Assembly (NCBI GenBank): GCA_029990205.1
Contig: JAPEKQ010000001.1
Span: forward strand, 214,226-278,225
Source: a bacterium
GTDB lineage: Bacteria > Joyebacterota > Joyebacteria > Joyebacterales > Joyebacteraceae
Direction of reading: 5' to 3'
DNA: 64,000 bases
Below the pieces are notes generated by a model, which saw only the letters and a program-made list of their open reading frames with translations, had not been told where the DNA came from and made no database searches. The position numbers and the translations under genes were made by a program. Positions 16,356 through 24,754 of the stretch are shown here, piece after piece (the stretch's first letter is position 1; every line of letters begins with the position of its first letter).

Positions 16356-17486
16356 CTATGCGCGCGTGTACCGGCCACCCGGCCAGGCGCGCGCGAGCCC
16401 GGCGAGTTCGAGCTCGACCAGCCGTCCGAGGATCTCACGCACGGGAAGACCGAGCTTGCTCGCGATCTCTCCCGCGCTCAGCGGCGTCCTTCCCAGCAGC
16501 TCGCGGACGGCGTCTCCGGCCGTCGGACCGCGGTCGGCGCCTTCGTCTCCGCCTGCGTCTACGTCTGCGTCTAGATCACTCGCGGATCGGTCTCCCGCAG
16601 GCGCGGCTCCCCCGAACGGTCCCCACGCTCCCTCGAGCTCTTCGAGGACGTCCGACGCGCGCTCGACGAGCTTGGCGCCGCTCCTGAGCAGTCCGTTCGG
16701 ACCTCGCGCGCCCGGATCATCGGGCGCACCGGGGACGGCGAAGACCTCGCGCCCCTCCTCGAGAGCCATCGAAGCCGTGATCAGAGCGCCGCTTCTCTCT
16801 CCGGCCTCGACGACGACCACACCCGCCGAGCAACCGGCAACGATGCGGTTCCTCATCGGGAAGTGCTCGGCCAGAGGGCTCGCGCCGAACGGGAACTCGG
16901 TAACGACGGCTCCCGACGCCGCGATGCGCCGTGCCAGACCCGCGTTCTCCCGCGGGTAGACGTGGTCGAGACCCGATCCGAGCACCGCGATCGTCACGGC
17001 GCCCGCGTCGAGCGCGCCCTCGTGCGCCGCGGTGTCGATCCCCCGCGCGAGACCGCTGACGATCGACAGCCCCGCTGCGCCAAGCGATGCCGCGAGATCA
17101 CGGGCGAAGAGCCGCCCACGCGGCGTCGCCGCCCGGGATCCGACGATGGCGAGCGCCGGTCGCGGGGTCGACAACCCGCTCCCCTGTACGAAGAGACCCA
17201 CCGGCGGCCTCGCGATACGCGCCAGCGGGTCCGGAAAGCCCGCACTTCCGAACGTCACGAAGCGCGCGCCCGCCCCCGCGGCCGCCTCGAGCTGGCGGTC
17301 CCAGACGCGGTCGCGCACGGCGATCTCCAGAGCGCGGCGCTTCGCGGCTGCGATCTCCGCCCGACCGCGCCGCACCTCGGTGAGCGCGAGATCGAGCGAA
17401 CCGTGCCGTTCGCGAAGCCTCGCCGCCGTCGCCGTCCCAACACCGTCCGCCATGAGAAAGACCAGCGCCGCCCTCTGCTCCTCCAC
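16356..17486 (-). CDS. dprA: DNA-processing protein DprA/Smf
   Basis: Loads RecA on incoming single-stranded DNA during natural transformation. About 376 residues from GTG 17486, which has GGGGAGG 7 bases upstream. An N-terminal helical (SAM/HhH-like) part is followed by the Rossmann fold: LAIVGSRAATPRGR, GLSIVSGLARGIDTAAHEGAL, AVLGSGLDHVYPREN, GASPLAEHFPMRNRIVAGCS, VVVVEAGERSGALITASMA and the GPNGLLRSGAKLV loop. The C-terminus is a winged-helix (SAGEIASKLGLPVREILGRLVELE), separated by an acidic linker. With comEA and the PilSR-like pair nearby, it suggests competence. Confidence 0.95.
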   Translation of the reverse strand: MEEQRAALVFLMADGVGTATAARLRERHGSLDLALTEVRRGRAEIAAAKRRALEIAVRDRVWDRQLEAAAGAGARFVTFGSAGFPDPLARIARPPVGLFVQGSGLSTPRPALAIVGSRAATPRGRLFARDLAASLGAAGLSIVSGLARGIDTAAHEGALDAGAVTIAVLGSGLDHVYPRENAGLARRIAASGAVVTEFPFGASPLAEHFPMRNRIVAGCSAGVVVVEAGERSGALITASMALEEGREVFAVPGAPDDPGARGPNGLLRSGAKLVERASDVLEELEGAWGPFGGAAPAGDRSASDLDADVDAGGDEGADRGPTAGDAVRELLGRTPLSAGEIASKLGLPVREILGRLVELELAGLARAWPGGRYTRA

Positions 17487-17582
17487 CCCACCACCTCCCC
17501 GTGAATCCCCGTCGGTCTCCCGCCGGCCCCTGCCGGTGGGATGCAACGGCGCTGCGCGGCGCTCCGCCGCGCGCGCGTACCT

Positions 17583-18563
17583 CTATGACTCCACGCTGTC
17601 CAGGAGCTCCCGGATGGCGTGCTTCATCTCCTCGATGCCCTGTCCGCTGACGGATGAGACGACGAACGTGCGCTCGCCGCCGAACCGCGCTCCGGCAAGG
17701 TCGACATCGGCACCCACGTCCGCCTTCGTGAAGACGACGATACGCGGCTTCTCGGCCAACCCCTCCCCGTACTGCTCGAGTTCGCCCAGGATGATGCTGT
17801 ATGAGGCCTCGGGATCCTCATCGGAGGAGTCGACCAGCACGACGATGACCCGCGTCCGCTCGATGTGCTTGAGGAACCGGTCGCCGAGCCCCTTGCCCTC
17901 GTGCGCTCCCTCGATGATGCCAGGCAGATCCGCGACGACGAAACCCCGGTCGACCCCGTACTGCACCAGCCCGAGCACCGGACTGAGGGTCGTGAACGGG
18001 TAGTCCCCGATCTTCGGTCTCGCCGCCGAGATGGTCGAGAGCATGGTCGACTTCCCGGCGTTCGGGAGCCCGACGAGCCCGACGTCGGCAATGAGCTTGA
18101 GCTCGAGGTCGACGATCACCTCTTCTCCCGGTCTCCCGGGCTCGCAGCGGGTCGGCGCCTGGACCGTGGAGCTCGCGAACCTCGCGTTCCCCCGCCCACC
18201 GCGCCCACCGGCCGCGGCGACCACCCGCTTACCTGCCTCATCGAGGTCGGCGATGATCTCGCCTGTCTCTTTGTTCCTGATGATGGTGCCGACCGGGACG
18301 CGCAGCGTGATGTCCTCGCCGTCGTGCCCGGTCTTCCGCGAGCTGCCGCCGTGGCGACCGCGCTCCGCCTTGTAGTTCCTCCGGTAGCGGAAGTCCAGGA
18401 GCGTCGACCGTCCGCCGTCGGCCACGAAGACGATGTCGCCTCCTTTGCCGCCGTCGCCGCCGTTGGGTCCGCCACGCGGAACGAACTTCTCGCGCCGGAA
18501 GCTCTTGCATCCGTCGCCGCCGTCGCCGGCCTTCAGCTCAACGGTCGCAGCGTCGATCAACAT
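17583..18563 (-). CDS. obgE: Obg/CgtA ribosome-assembly GTPase
   Basis: 326-residue GTPase involved in 50S subunit maturation. The glycine-rich Obg fold (FVPRGGPNGGDGGKGGDIVF, GGRGGRGNARFASSTVQAPT) precedes the G domain with Walker A GLPNAGKST (about 165-173), FTTLSPVLGLV switch, DLPGIIEGAHEGKGLG (G3) and VFTKADV (G4). The C-terminal OCT domain of some homologues is absent. ATG 18563 has GAGGAGT upstream. It begins three bases after the glcD-type gene ends. Confidence 0.96.
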   Translation of the reverse strand: MLIDAATVELKAGDGGDGCKSFRREKFVPRGGPNGGDGGKGGDIVFVADGGRSTLLDFRYRRNYKAERGRHGGSSRKTGHDGEDITLRVPVGTIIRNKETGEIIADLDEAGKRVVAAAGGRGGRGNARFASSTVQAPTRCEPGRPGEEVIVDLELKLIADVGLVGLPNAGKSTMLSTISAARPKIGDYPFTTLSPVLGLVQYGVDRGFVVADLPGIIEGAHEGKGLGDRFLKHIERTRVIVVLVDSSDEDPEASYSIILGELEQYGEGLAEKPRIVVFTKADVGADVDLAGARFGGERTFVVSSVSGQGIEEMKHAIRELLDSVES

Positions 18564-18566
18564 CCG

Positions 18567-20009
18567 CTACTCCTCACCTCCGGGCGACTCGTCATCGAGC
18601 CCCTTCCACCAGGGATTCGGACGGTCGCTCAGGATCTTCTCCGGATTCATGATCCCGTCGGGATCGAGCGCCCGCTTGACCACCCGCGTGGTCTCGAGCG
18701 CCGGTGCGTCCAGTTCGCGGGACAGGTGCTCGGCCTTGGTGATCCCGATCCCGTGTTCGCCGCTCAAGGTGCCGCCCATCGAGATCGCGGCGTCGAACAG
18801 CTGAGTCACCGCTCGCCGCGCCCGCGTCATCTGGTCTCGGTCGGCCCTGTCGACGATGATGTTCACATGAAGATTGCCGTCACCGGCGTGGCCGAATGTC
18901 AGGATCGGGAGATCGAAGGCCTCGGCGATCTCCCGCATCCGGTCGACGTAGTCGGGAATCCGGCTCCGCGGCACTGTGATGTCCTCATTGATCTTGCCCG
19001 TCGAGAGTCTCGCGAGCGACGCCGAGATCGATCGCCGGACCTCCCAGAGCTCGTCGCGCTCGGCCTCGTCCTCGGCCCACCGATGCCCGGTCGCCTCGCC
19101 GTCTTCCAGGAGCTGACGGACCTCGATGGCGCCGCGCCGGACGTCCTCCTCGGTGCCCTCGAGCTCGATGAGAAGCGCTCCCTCGGGCGGGTTCTCCGGC
19201 TTCTCCCCTCGCACGTACTCGAGCGAGCACGTGAGCGTGTCCCGGTCGATGATCTCGAGCACACTCACCGGCACGCCGGCGGCGGTGATGTCCGCGACCG
19301 CCCTTGCCGCGCCGACCAGGGAAGGGAACTCCGCCCAGCACGTGAGTGTCAGTTCCGGGATGTCCGTGAGCCGTACGGCCACCTGTGTGACGACGGCCAG
19401 CGTTCCCTCGGAACCGACGACGAGCGGAGCAGGATCCCACCCCGTGGTGTCGGCGAGATACCCGGTCCGGACCACGCGCCCGTCGGCGAGGACGAACTCG
19501 AGACCTGCGACGTAGTCGCCCGTTCTCCCGTAGAGCACGGTCCTCGGTCCGGCGGCGCCCTCGGCGACGTTGCCGCCGAGCGTCGACATCTTGAGGCTCG
19601 CCGGGTCGGGCGGATACGTCAGCCCGTCCTCCCTGGCGCGAGCCCTGAGGTCCTCGTTGACCACGCCCGGTTCGACCACGGCGACAGCTGCGTCGGTATC
19701 GATCCTGAGCACGCGGTTCATGCACTCGAAGGAGAGCACGATCCCGCCGCTCACCGGAACGCTGCCACCGGTATAGCCCGTGCCCGCGCCCCGCGCGACG
19801 ACTGGAAGACCGGTGTCGTGTGCGATGCGCACCACAGCCGCGACGTCCTCAGTCGAGTCCGGCCAGACGACAATGTCGGGGAGCGAGTGGATGTCGGTCG
19901 CGTCGTACGCGTAGCAGACAAGGTCTTCGCGGAGTGTCGACGAAGATCCTCTCACCGCGCGGGCGATCCGCTTCAGGACGGGGGCCGAAGCCCTCGCGTG
20001 TGACGACAT
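18567..20009 (-). CDS. FAD-linked 2-hydroxyacid oxidase (GlcD family)
   Basis: 480 residues, the common length of GlcD/D-lactate dehydrogenase-type enzymes. The FAD-binding PCMH fold is shown by VVWPDSTEDVAAVVRIA, PVVARGAGTGYTGGSVPV and NVAEGAAGPRTVLYG; the C-terminal oxidase cap contains ILTFGHAGDGNLHVNII and GGTLSGEHGIGITKAEHL. It oxidises glycolate, lactate or a similar 2-hydroxyacid; the substrate cannot be told. ATG 20009 has GGAG 7 bases upstream; the open frame upstream overlaps coaD and is spurious. Confidence 0.93.
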   Translation of the reverse strand: MSSHARASAPVLKRIARAVRGSSSTLREDLVCYAYDATDIHSLPDIVVWPDSTEDVAAVVRIAHDTGLPVVARGAGTGYTGGSVPVSGGIVLSFECMNRVLRIDTDAAVAVVEPGVVNEDLRARAREDGLTYPPDPASLKMSTLGGNVAEGAAGPRTVLYGRTGDYVAGLEFVLADGRVVRTGYLADTTGWDPAPLVVGSEGTLAVVTQVAVRLTDIPELTLTCWAEFPSLVGAARAVADITAAGVPVSVLEIIDRDTLTCSLEYVRGEKPENPPEGALLIELEGTEEDVRRGAIEVRQLLEDGEATGHRWAEDEAERDELWEVRRSISASLARLSTGKINEDITVPRSRIPDYVDRMREIAEAFDLPILTFGHAGDGNLHVNIIVDRADRDQMTRARRAVTQLFDAAISMGGTLSGEHGIGITKAEHLSRELDAPALETTRVVKRALDPDGIMNPEKILSDRPNPWWKGLDDESPGGEE

Positions 20010-20056
20010 GCAGTATCTCCATGCGGGCGCCCTTCCTCGGCGCCCACGGGTAATCG

Positions 20057-20548
20057 CTAGGAGTTCCGCCGAGCTCTGCGCCGTTCGAGCAGCCTCTCGA
20101 GCACCGCCGGAGGGACGAACCCGCTGGCGTCGCCGCCGAGCAGCGCGACCTCCTTCACTACGGTCGAGTCGAGATAGCTGTAGTTCTTGTTGGGCATAAG
20201 GAAGACGGTCTCGACCTCGGGAGCGAGATGACGGTTCATCAACGCCATCTGGAACTCGTACTCGAAGTCGGACACGGCCCGGAGTCCTCGCACGATCGAC
20301 GTCGCACCGCACCTCCGCACCTCGTCCACGAGAAGACCGTTGAACGCTTCCACGGTGATGCCCTCGAGTTCGGCCGTCACCTCACGGATCATCTCGACGC
20401 GTTCCTCGACCGTGAACATCGGGTCCTTGTCCCTCGCCGTTCCGACCGAGACGATCACCTCGTCGAAGAGACGCAGCGCCCTGTGCACCAGGTCCAGATG
20501 ACCGTTGGTGATCGGATCGAACGTCCCCGGATAGAGTGCCTTTGTCAC
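20057..20548 (-). CDS. coaD: Phosphopantetheine adenylyltransferase
   Basis: 163 residues, the usual length; fourth step of coenzyme A synthesis. ALYPGTFDPITNGHLDLVHRA contains the TxGH nucleotidyltransferase motif, and IVRGLRAVSDFEYEFQMALMN is diagnostic. GTG 20548 follows GGGAGGG closely. It lies 17 bases after rsmD, a common bacterial gene pair. Confidence 0.97.
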   Translation of the reverse strand: MTKALYPGTFDPITNGHLDLVHRALRLFDEVIVSVGTARDKDPMFTVEERVEMIREVTAELEGITVEAFNGLLVDEVRRCGATSIVRGLRAVSDFEYEFQMALMNRHLAPEVETVFLMPNKNYSYLDSTVVKEVALLGGDASGFVPPAVLERLLERRRARRNS

Positions 20549-20565
20549 GAACCCTCCCTGGAAGG

Positions 20566-21135
20566 TCACTGAGTGTCGCCGGGGTCGGCGACGTCGTGCA
20601 GTTCAACCTCGATGGTCCCGTAGCGTTTCACAGTTCTGAGTCTCAGACGCGCGCCGCGCGTCGGGAGACGGTCGTCCGCTCTGTGCTCGATCACGACGAG
20701 CGCGCCGTCGGCGACGCCGTCCCAGCGGTCCAGAGCGTCGTAGACACGTCGCGCCCCATCCGTGTCATACGGCGGATCGGCGAACACGATGTCGAACCGC
20801 TCCCGGCCGCGCGGCGGCGACGTCACGAAGCGCACGGCATCGGACCGCATGATCCGGCAGCGGTCGCCGACCCCGAACTCCTGAATCGTCCCCTTCAGAT
20901 GGCCGATGACGCGCGCTTCGCGCTCGACGAAGACGGCCTCGGCGGCGCCGCGGGAGATGCTCTCGAGCCCGAGGCTCCCGGTCCCCGCGAAGAGGTCGAG
21001 CACACGAGCGCCCGGGAGTCTGTCCTCGATCGTCGCGAACAGCGATTCACGCACGCGGTCGTATGTCGGTCTCAGTTCGACGCCCCGCGGGACATCGATC
21101 CGTCTTCCGCCGAGTTCACCCGCGATGATCCTCAC
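20566..21135 (-). CDS. rsmD: 16S rRNA (guanine966-N2)-methyltransferase
   Basis: 189 residues from GTG 21135 behind GGGGAG. RIIAGELGGRRIDVP and LRPTYDRVRESLFATI are family N-terminal signatures; the SAM site is VLDLFAGTGSLGLESISRGA and the catalytic motif is IVFADPPYDTD (a DPPY). Methylates the small-subunit rRNA. Its pairing with coaD is standard. Confidence 0.96.
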   Translation of the reverse strand: MRIIAGELGGRRIDVPRGVELRPTYDRVRESLFATIEDRLPGARVLDLFAGTGSLGLESISRGAAEAVFVEREARVIGHLKGTIQEFGVGDRCRIMRSDAVRFVTSPPRGRERFDIVFADPPYDTDGARRVYDALDRWDGVADGALVVIEHRADDRLPTRGARLRLRTVKRYGTIEVELHDVADPGDTQ

Positions 21136-21197
21136 CAGCACTCCCCGCTCATCGTGCCCTGCGCGCACGGGGTCAGTCGTTATCGCGCTCCGCGCGC

Positions 21198-22571
21198 CTA
21201 GTCCTCCTGAACGTCACCTTCCATCCCGTAACGCTGGAGCTTCCGATAGAGCGTCGACGGGTTGATCCCCAGGATCTCCGCGGCCTGCTTCTTCTTCCAG
21301 CCCGTCTCCTCGAGCGTCTGGAGCAGATAGCGCTGCTCGAGTTCATCGAGCGTGATCCCGCTGACACCGAGGGCGCCGGGGCCGGCCGCGCGCGACCGCT
21401 TCCGCAGACGCTCTGGGAAGATCGATACGTTGAGACTCTCGGCCGTGATCTCGCTGCCGTCGGCAAGGATCACGGCGCGCTCGATGATGTTCTCAAGTTC
21501 GCGGACGTTGCCCGGCCACTCGTACGACGTGAGAATGTCCATCGCGCCTTCGGCGACCGACTTCTCCCCAGCCGTCAGCTTCTCGAGGAAGTGCTCGACG
21601 AGCAGCGGGATGTCGTCGCGGCGGTCGCGGAGCGGCGGAATGGTGATCGGGATGACATTCAAACGATAGTACAGGTCCGCGCGGAAGCCGCCCTCCTGAA
21701 CCTGGTGCTCGAGGTCGGCATTCGTCGCGGCGATGACGCGGACGTCCACCTTCGTCGGCTTGGTGCCGCCGACCGGCACCACCTCGCGCTCCTGGAGCAC
21801 GCGCAGGAGCTTCACCTGAATGGCCAGCGACGTCTCCCCGACCTCATCGAGGAAGAAGGTACCGCCGTCGGCGACCACGAACAGGCCGCGCTTATCGCGC
21901 ACGGCTCCCGTGAACGATCCCTTCACGTGGCCGAACAGCTCGCTCTCGAGCAGCGTTTCCGGCAGCGCGCCGCAGTTGATCGACACGAACCGCTGGTCCG
22001 CCCGGGCGCTCCCCGCGTGGATGGCGCGCGCCACGAGTTCCTTGCCCGTGCCGCTCTCTCCCCTGAGCATGACGGTGCTCGATGTTCTGGCGACCCGATC
22101 GATCAGCTCGAAGACGGAGTTGATCTCCGTGCTCTCTCCGATCATGTCGCGGTCCGCGCTCGGATGGAGCGCGCGCTCCAGGTCATTCTTCTCAGCCCGA
22201 AGCTGCTTGATCTCGAGCGCGTTCCGAACGACCTGCTTGAGCTCCTCGTTCGAGACGGGCTTCAGAAGGTAGTAGAAGGCGCCGAGATTGAGCGCCTCGA
22301 TGGCCGACTCCTGCGACGCGTGGCCCGTGACGATGATGATGGGGACGGTCGGGTCGGACTCCTTGAACGATCCGAGGATTTCGATACCCGTCATGCCCGG
22401 GAGCTGGATGTCCGTGATGACCGCGTCGAAGCTCTCCCGCTTGCTCAGCTTCACCGCCTTCTTCCCGTCGGACGCGGCCAGGACCTCGTACCCCTCTCGC
22501 TCGAGCATCATGGACAGATACTCCCTGATGCTATCCTCGTCGTCGATGACGAGTATCCTCCCGTGCGGCAT
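21198..22571 (-). CDS. Sigma54-dependent response regulator (NtrC/PilR type)
   Basis: 457 residues. Receiver domain has phosphorylation site Asp54 (VITDIQLPG) and Lys at KPVSNEE. The AAA+ domain has Walker A GESGTGKE (171-178), the sigma54-contact loop GSFTGA (214-219; the usual form is GAFTGA), and a Walker B near [11 protein letters not shown]. The C-terminal Fis-type helix-turn-helix is [26 protein letters not shown]. It follows the histidine kinase by 23 bases. Arrangement and kinase type recall PilR, but targets are unknown. A consensus sigma54 promoter is present at 12431-12446 in this window. Confidence 0.95.
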   Translation of the reverse strand: MPHGRILVIDDEDSIREYLSMMLEREGYEVLAASDGKKAVKLSKRESFDAVITDIQLPGMTGIEILGSFKESDPTVPIIIVTGHASQESAIEALNLGAFYYLLKPVSNEELKQVVRNALEIKQLRAEKNDLERALHPSADRDMIGESTEINSVFELIDRVARTSSTVMLRGESGTGKELVARAIHAGSARADQRFVSINCGALPETLLESELFGHVKGSFTGAVRDKRGLFVVADGGTFFLDEVGETSLAIQVKLLRVLQEREVVPVGGTKPTKVDVRVIAATNADLEHQVQEGGFRADLYYRLNVIPITIPPLRDRRDDIPLLVEHFLEKLTAGEKSVAEGAMDILTSYEWPGNVRELENIIERAVILADGSEITAESLNVSIFPERLRKRSRAAGPGALGVSGITLDELEQRYLLQTLEETGWKKKQAAEILGINPSTLYRKLQRYGMEGDVQED

Positions 22572-22594
22572 GGTGTCCTCCCCGTGTGATCTGT

Positions 22595-24208
22595 CTAGTC
22601 TCCGGCCTTCGGAAGATAGATAACGAACCGACTGCCCTTCCCGGGCGCGGTCTCGATCTCGATACGTCCGCCGTGCGACTCGACGAGCTTGTCGGCGATG
22701 GCAAGACCGAGTCCCGTCCCTGACTGCTTCGTCGTCCAGAAAGGCGCGAACATCTGCTCGAGCGCCTCGCGCTCCATGCCGACGCCCGTGTCGGTGACGC
22801 TGACGGCGATCTCGTCGCTCGCGCCGCCGCGTCCGTTCACGGCGACGCTGCTCCCGACGTCCGCGGTCACCCGAACGGAACCGGCCTCTTCGATGGCCTC
22901 CATTCCGTTGACCACGAGGTTCAGGAGCACCTGCTTCAGCTGCTCGGAGTTCCCGAGTACGCGCAGTCCGCCATCCTCCATGGTGAGGTTGATCCCGTCG
23001 CCGAACGCGCGGTGCGACCTGGCGATCGCCTCGACCTCCTTGAACAGCGCCACGAGGAGCACGGTCCCACTCGGCGGCTCCATGACACGCCCGTAGGTGA
23101 GCACGTCTCTGGTGAGTGTCGCAAGACGGTCGCTCTCGCGGACGACCAGATCAACGAGTCGCGCGTCGTCGCTCCCTTCCGCCACACCCTCCTTGAGCAT
23201 CTCCGCCGATCCCTTGATCGCATTGAGCGGGTTCCGGATCTCGTGAGCCATCCCGGCGGCGAACTGACCGAGCGACGCGAGCCGGTCGGCGTGAAGTCTG
23301 TCGCGCTCCTGACGGCGCGCCTCGGTGATATCCTGGAAGATGATGATGACTCCGGCGTCGACGCCGTCGTCGTCGCGGAGCAGCGATGTCGAGAGCCCGA
23401 TCGGCACACTCCCGTCAGCCCGCTCGACGCTGATCTCCGCGCGCTCCGACGTCCTCCCATCCTCCACGGCGGCCGATACGAGTTCGGCGAAGGCCGGGTG
23501 CGCGGCGAAGACCTCCGAGAAGTGAGCGCGCGGCGTGCCGGACGCCGGGATGTCGAGAATCGCGCGACCACGCTCGTTCAGCGAGAGCAGCCCTCCCGAC
23601 ATGTCGAAGAGCGCCAGACCGCTCTGGATGCTCTCGATGAGATTGTCGATGTGGACGTGCGCGGCGTCGAGAGCGGTCTCTGCCTCTCCCAGTCTCTTCT
23701 CCCCCTCGCGAACGCGTCTCGAGAGCATACCGACGAGGATCGAGACCACGGTGAGCGAGACCGCGAGCACGGCCGTCTCCGCCAGGATTCCGGCGCCATT
23801 GGAGCGCGCTGCCGAGGGGCTCTCGGCGATGAAGAGCGCAGCGAACGCCGCCAGAGACAACACGGTGACGATGGCGCCGGGCTTCGGACCAAGCGCCGTC
23901 GACGAGACGATGACGGGAAGGAAGTAGAGAAGCTTGAACGGGCTCGCCAGACCGCCGGACGAGAGGACGATCAGCGTCACGAGCACGACGTCGGCGACGA
24001 ACAGTGTGAGAAGCAGCCACAGGCTCTCGCGCCCGCGCCTGCGTGACCAGACGGCGTAGGGAATGCTGAGCGCCGCGACACCGATGGCCATCAGGACCAC
24101 GGGCGCGACCGAGATGTCATCGCTCATCAGCGCGGCCGTGATCACGGCCGCCGAGACGAGCAGGCGACCGACGATGAGACCGCGTGCCGCTGGCTGCCCT
24201 CCGCTCAT
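22595..24208 (-). CDS. Membrane sensor histidine kinase (PilS/NtrB type)
   Basis: 537 residues. About five or six hydrophobic segments within residues 10-160, then a PAS domain (about 185-295, closing with IIFQDITEARRQE), HisKA with phospho-acceptor His322 (GMAHEIRNPLNAIKGS) and HATPase with N-box LNLVVNGMEAI, DTGVGM and GTGLGLAIADKLVE. The membrane domain with short loops and an SSGGLASPF segment resembles PilS kinases. It overlaps comEA (ATGA) and precedes the response regulator, so the three form a unit. Confidence 0.94.
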   Translation of the reverse strand: MSGGQPAARGLIVGRLLVSAAVITAALMSDDISVAPVVLMAIGVAALSIPYAVWSRRRGRESLWLLLTLFVADVVLVTLIVLSSGGLASPFKLLYFLPVIVSSTALGPKPGAIVTVLSLAAFAALFIAESPSAARSNGAGILAETAVLAVSLTVVSILVGMLSRRVREGEKRLGEAETALDAAHVHIDNLIESIQSGLALFDMSGGLLSLNERGRAILDIPASGTPRAHFSEVFAAHPAFAELVSAAVEDGRTSERAEISVERADGSVPIGLSTSLLRDDDGVDAGVIIIFQDITEARRQERDRLHADRLASLGQFAAGMAHEIRNPLNAIKGSAEMLKEGVAEGSDDARLVDLVVRESDRLATLTRDVLTYGRVMEPPSGTVLLVALFKEVEAIARSHRAFGDGINLTMEDGGLRVLGNSEQLKQVLLNLVVNGMEAIEEAGSVRVTADVGSSVAVNGRGGASDEIAVSVTDTGVGMEREALEQMFAPFWTTKQSGTGLGLAIADKLVESHGGRIEIETAPGKGSRFVIYLPKAGD

Positions 24209-24645
24209 CGTTCCTCCCTGGCATGATGTTCGGTCGGCGGTCCCGTGTCTCCGAGAGTCGCCATGGGTCGAAGCCGCGCGAGCGTGGCGGGACCGATGCC
24301 ACTGACGTCGATGAGCGCGTCGAGCGACGCGAACCGACCGTGCCGCTCGCGGTGCCTGGCGATCGCGGCGGCCTTCGCGGGACCGATCCCCGGGAGTCCG
24401 GTCAGCTCTTCGACGGTGGCCTCGTTCACGTCGATGGGACCGGCAACCTCCCCGGTCTGCCCCTCACGGCCGCTCCCGTCGAGAATCTCTCCCGGAACCG
24501 CGGTCGGCGTCCCCGGCGATGTGACCAGGTCCGGCACCAGCGCCGGGTCGACCCTCCTGAGTCCGAGCACGATCGCTCCGACGGCTGCAGCCGTCGCCAG
24601 AAAGGCGATGACGGCCCGCTCATCGCGTGTCAGAAGCCCCCTCAC
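24205..24645 (-). CDS. ComEA-like membrane-anchored helix-hairpin-helix DNA-binding protein
   Basis: About 146 residues from GTG 24645, which has GGGAGGGG upstream. One N-terminal membrane helix (about residues 11-28), a proline/threonine-rich linker, then tandem helix-hairpin-helix motifs: IDVNEATVEELTGLPGIGPAKAAAI and FASLDALIDVSGIGPATLARLRP. This is the architecture of ComEA, the periplasmic DNA receptor of natural transformation. Its stop overlaps the start of the PilS-like kinase. Confidence 0.9.
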   Translation of the reverse strand: MRGLLTRDERAVIAFLATAAAVGAIVLGLRRVDPALVPDLVTSPGTPTAVPGEILDGSGREGQTGEVAGPIDVNEATVEELTGLPGIGPAKAAAIARHRERHGRFASLDALIDVSGIGPATLARLRPMATLGDTGPPTEHHAREER

Positions 24646-24754
24646 GTCCCCTCCCTGCCCTGCCGACCCAATGTAGTTTATTGCAAAACGCAATGCAAAC
24701 GAATCCTGACGGACCCAGGGGTTTGATGAGGGCATACGGTCTGTGGTGGGGTGG

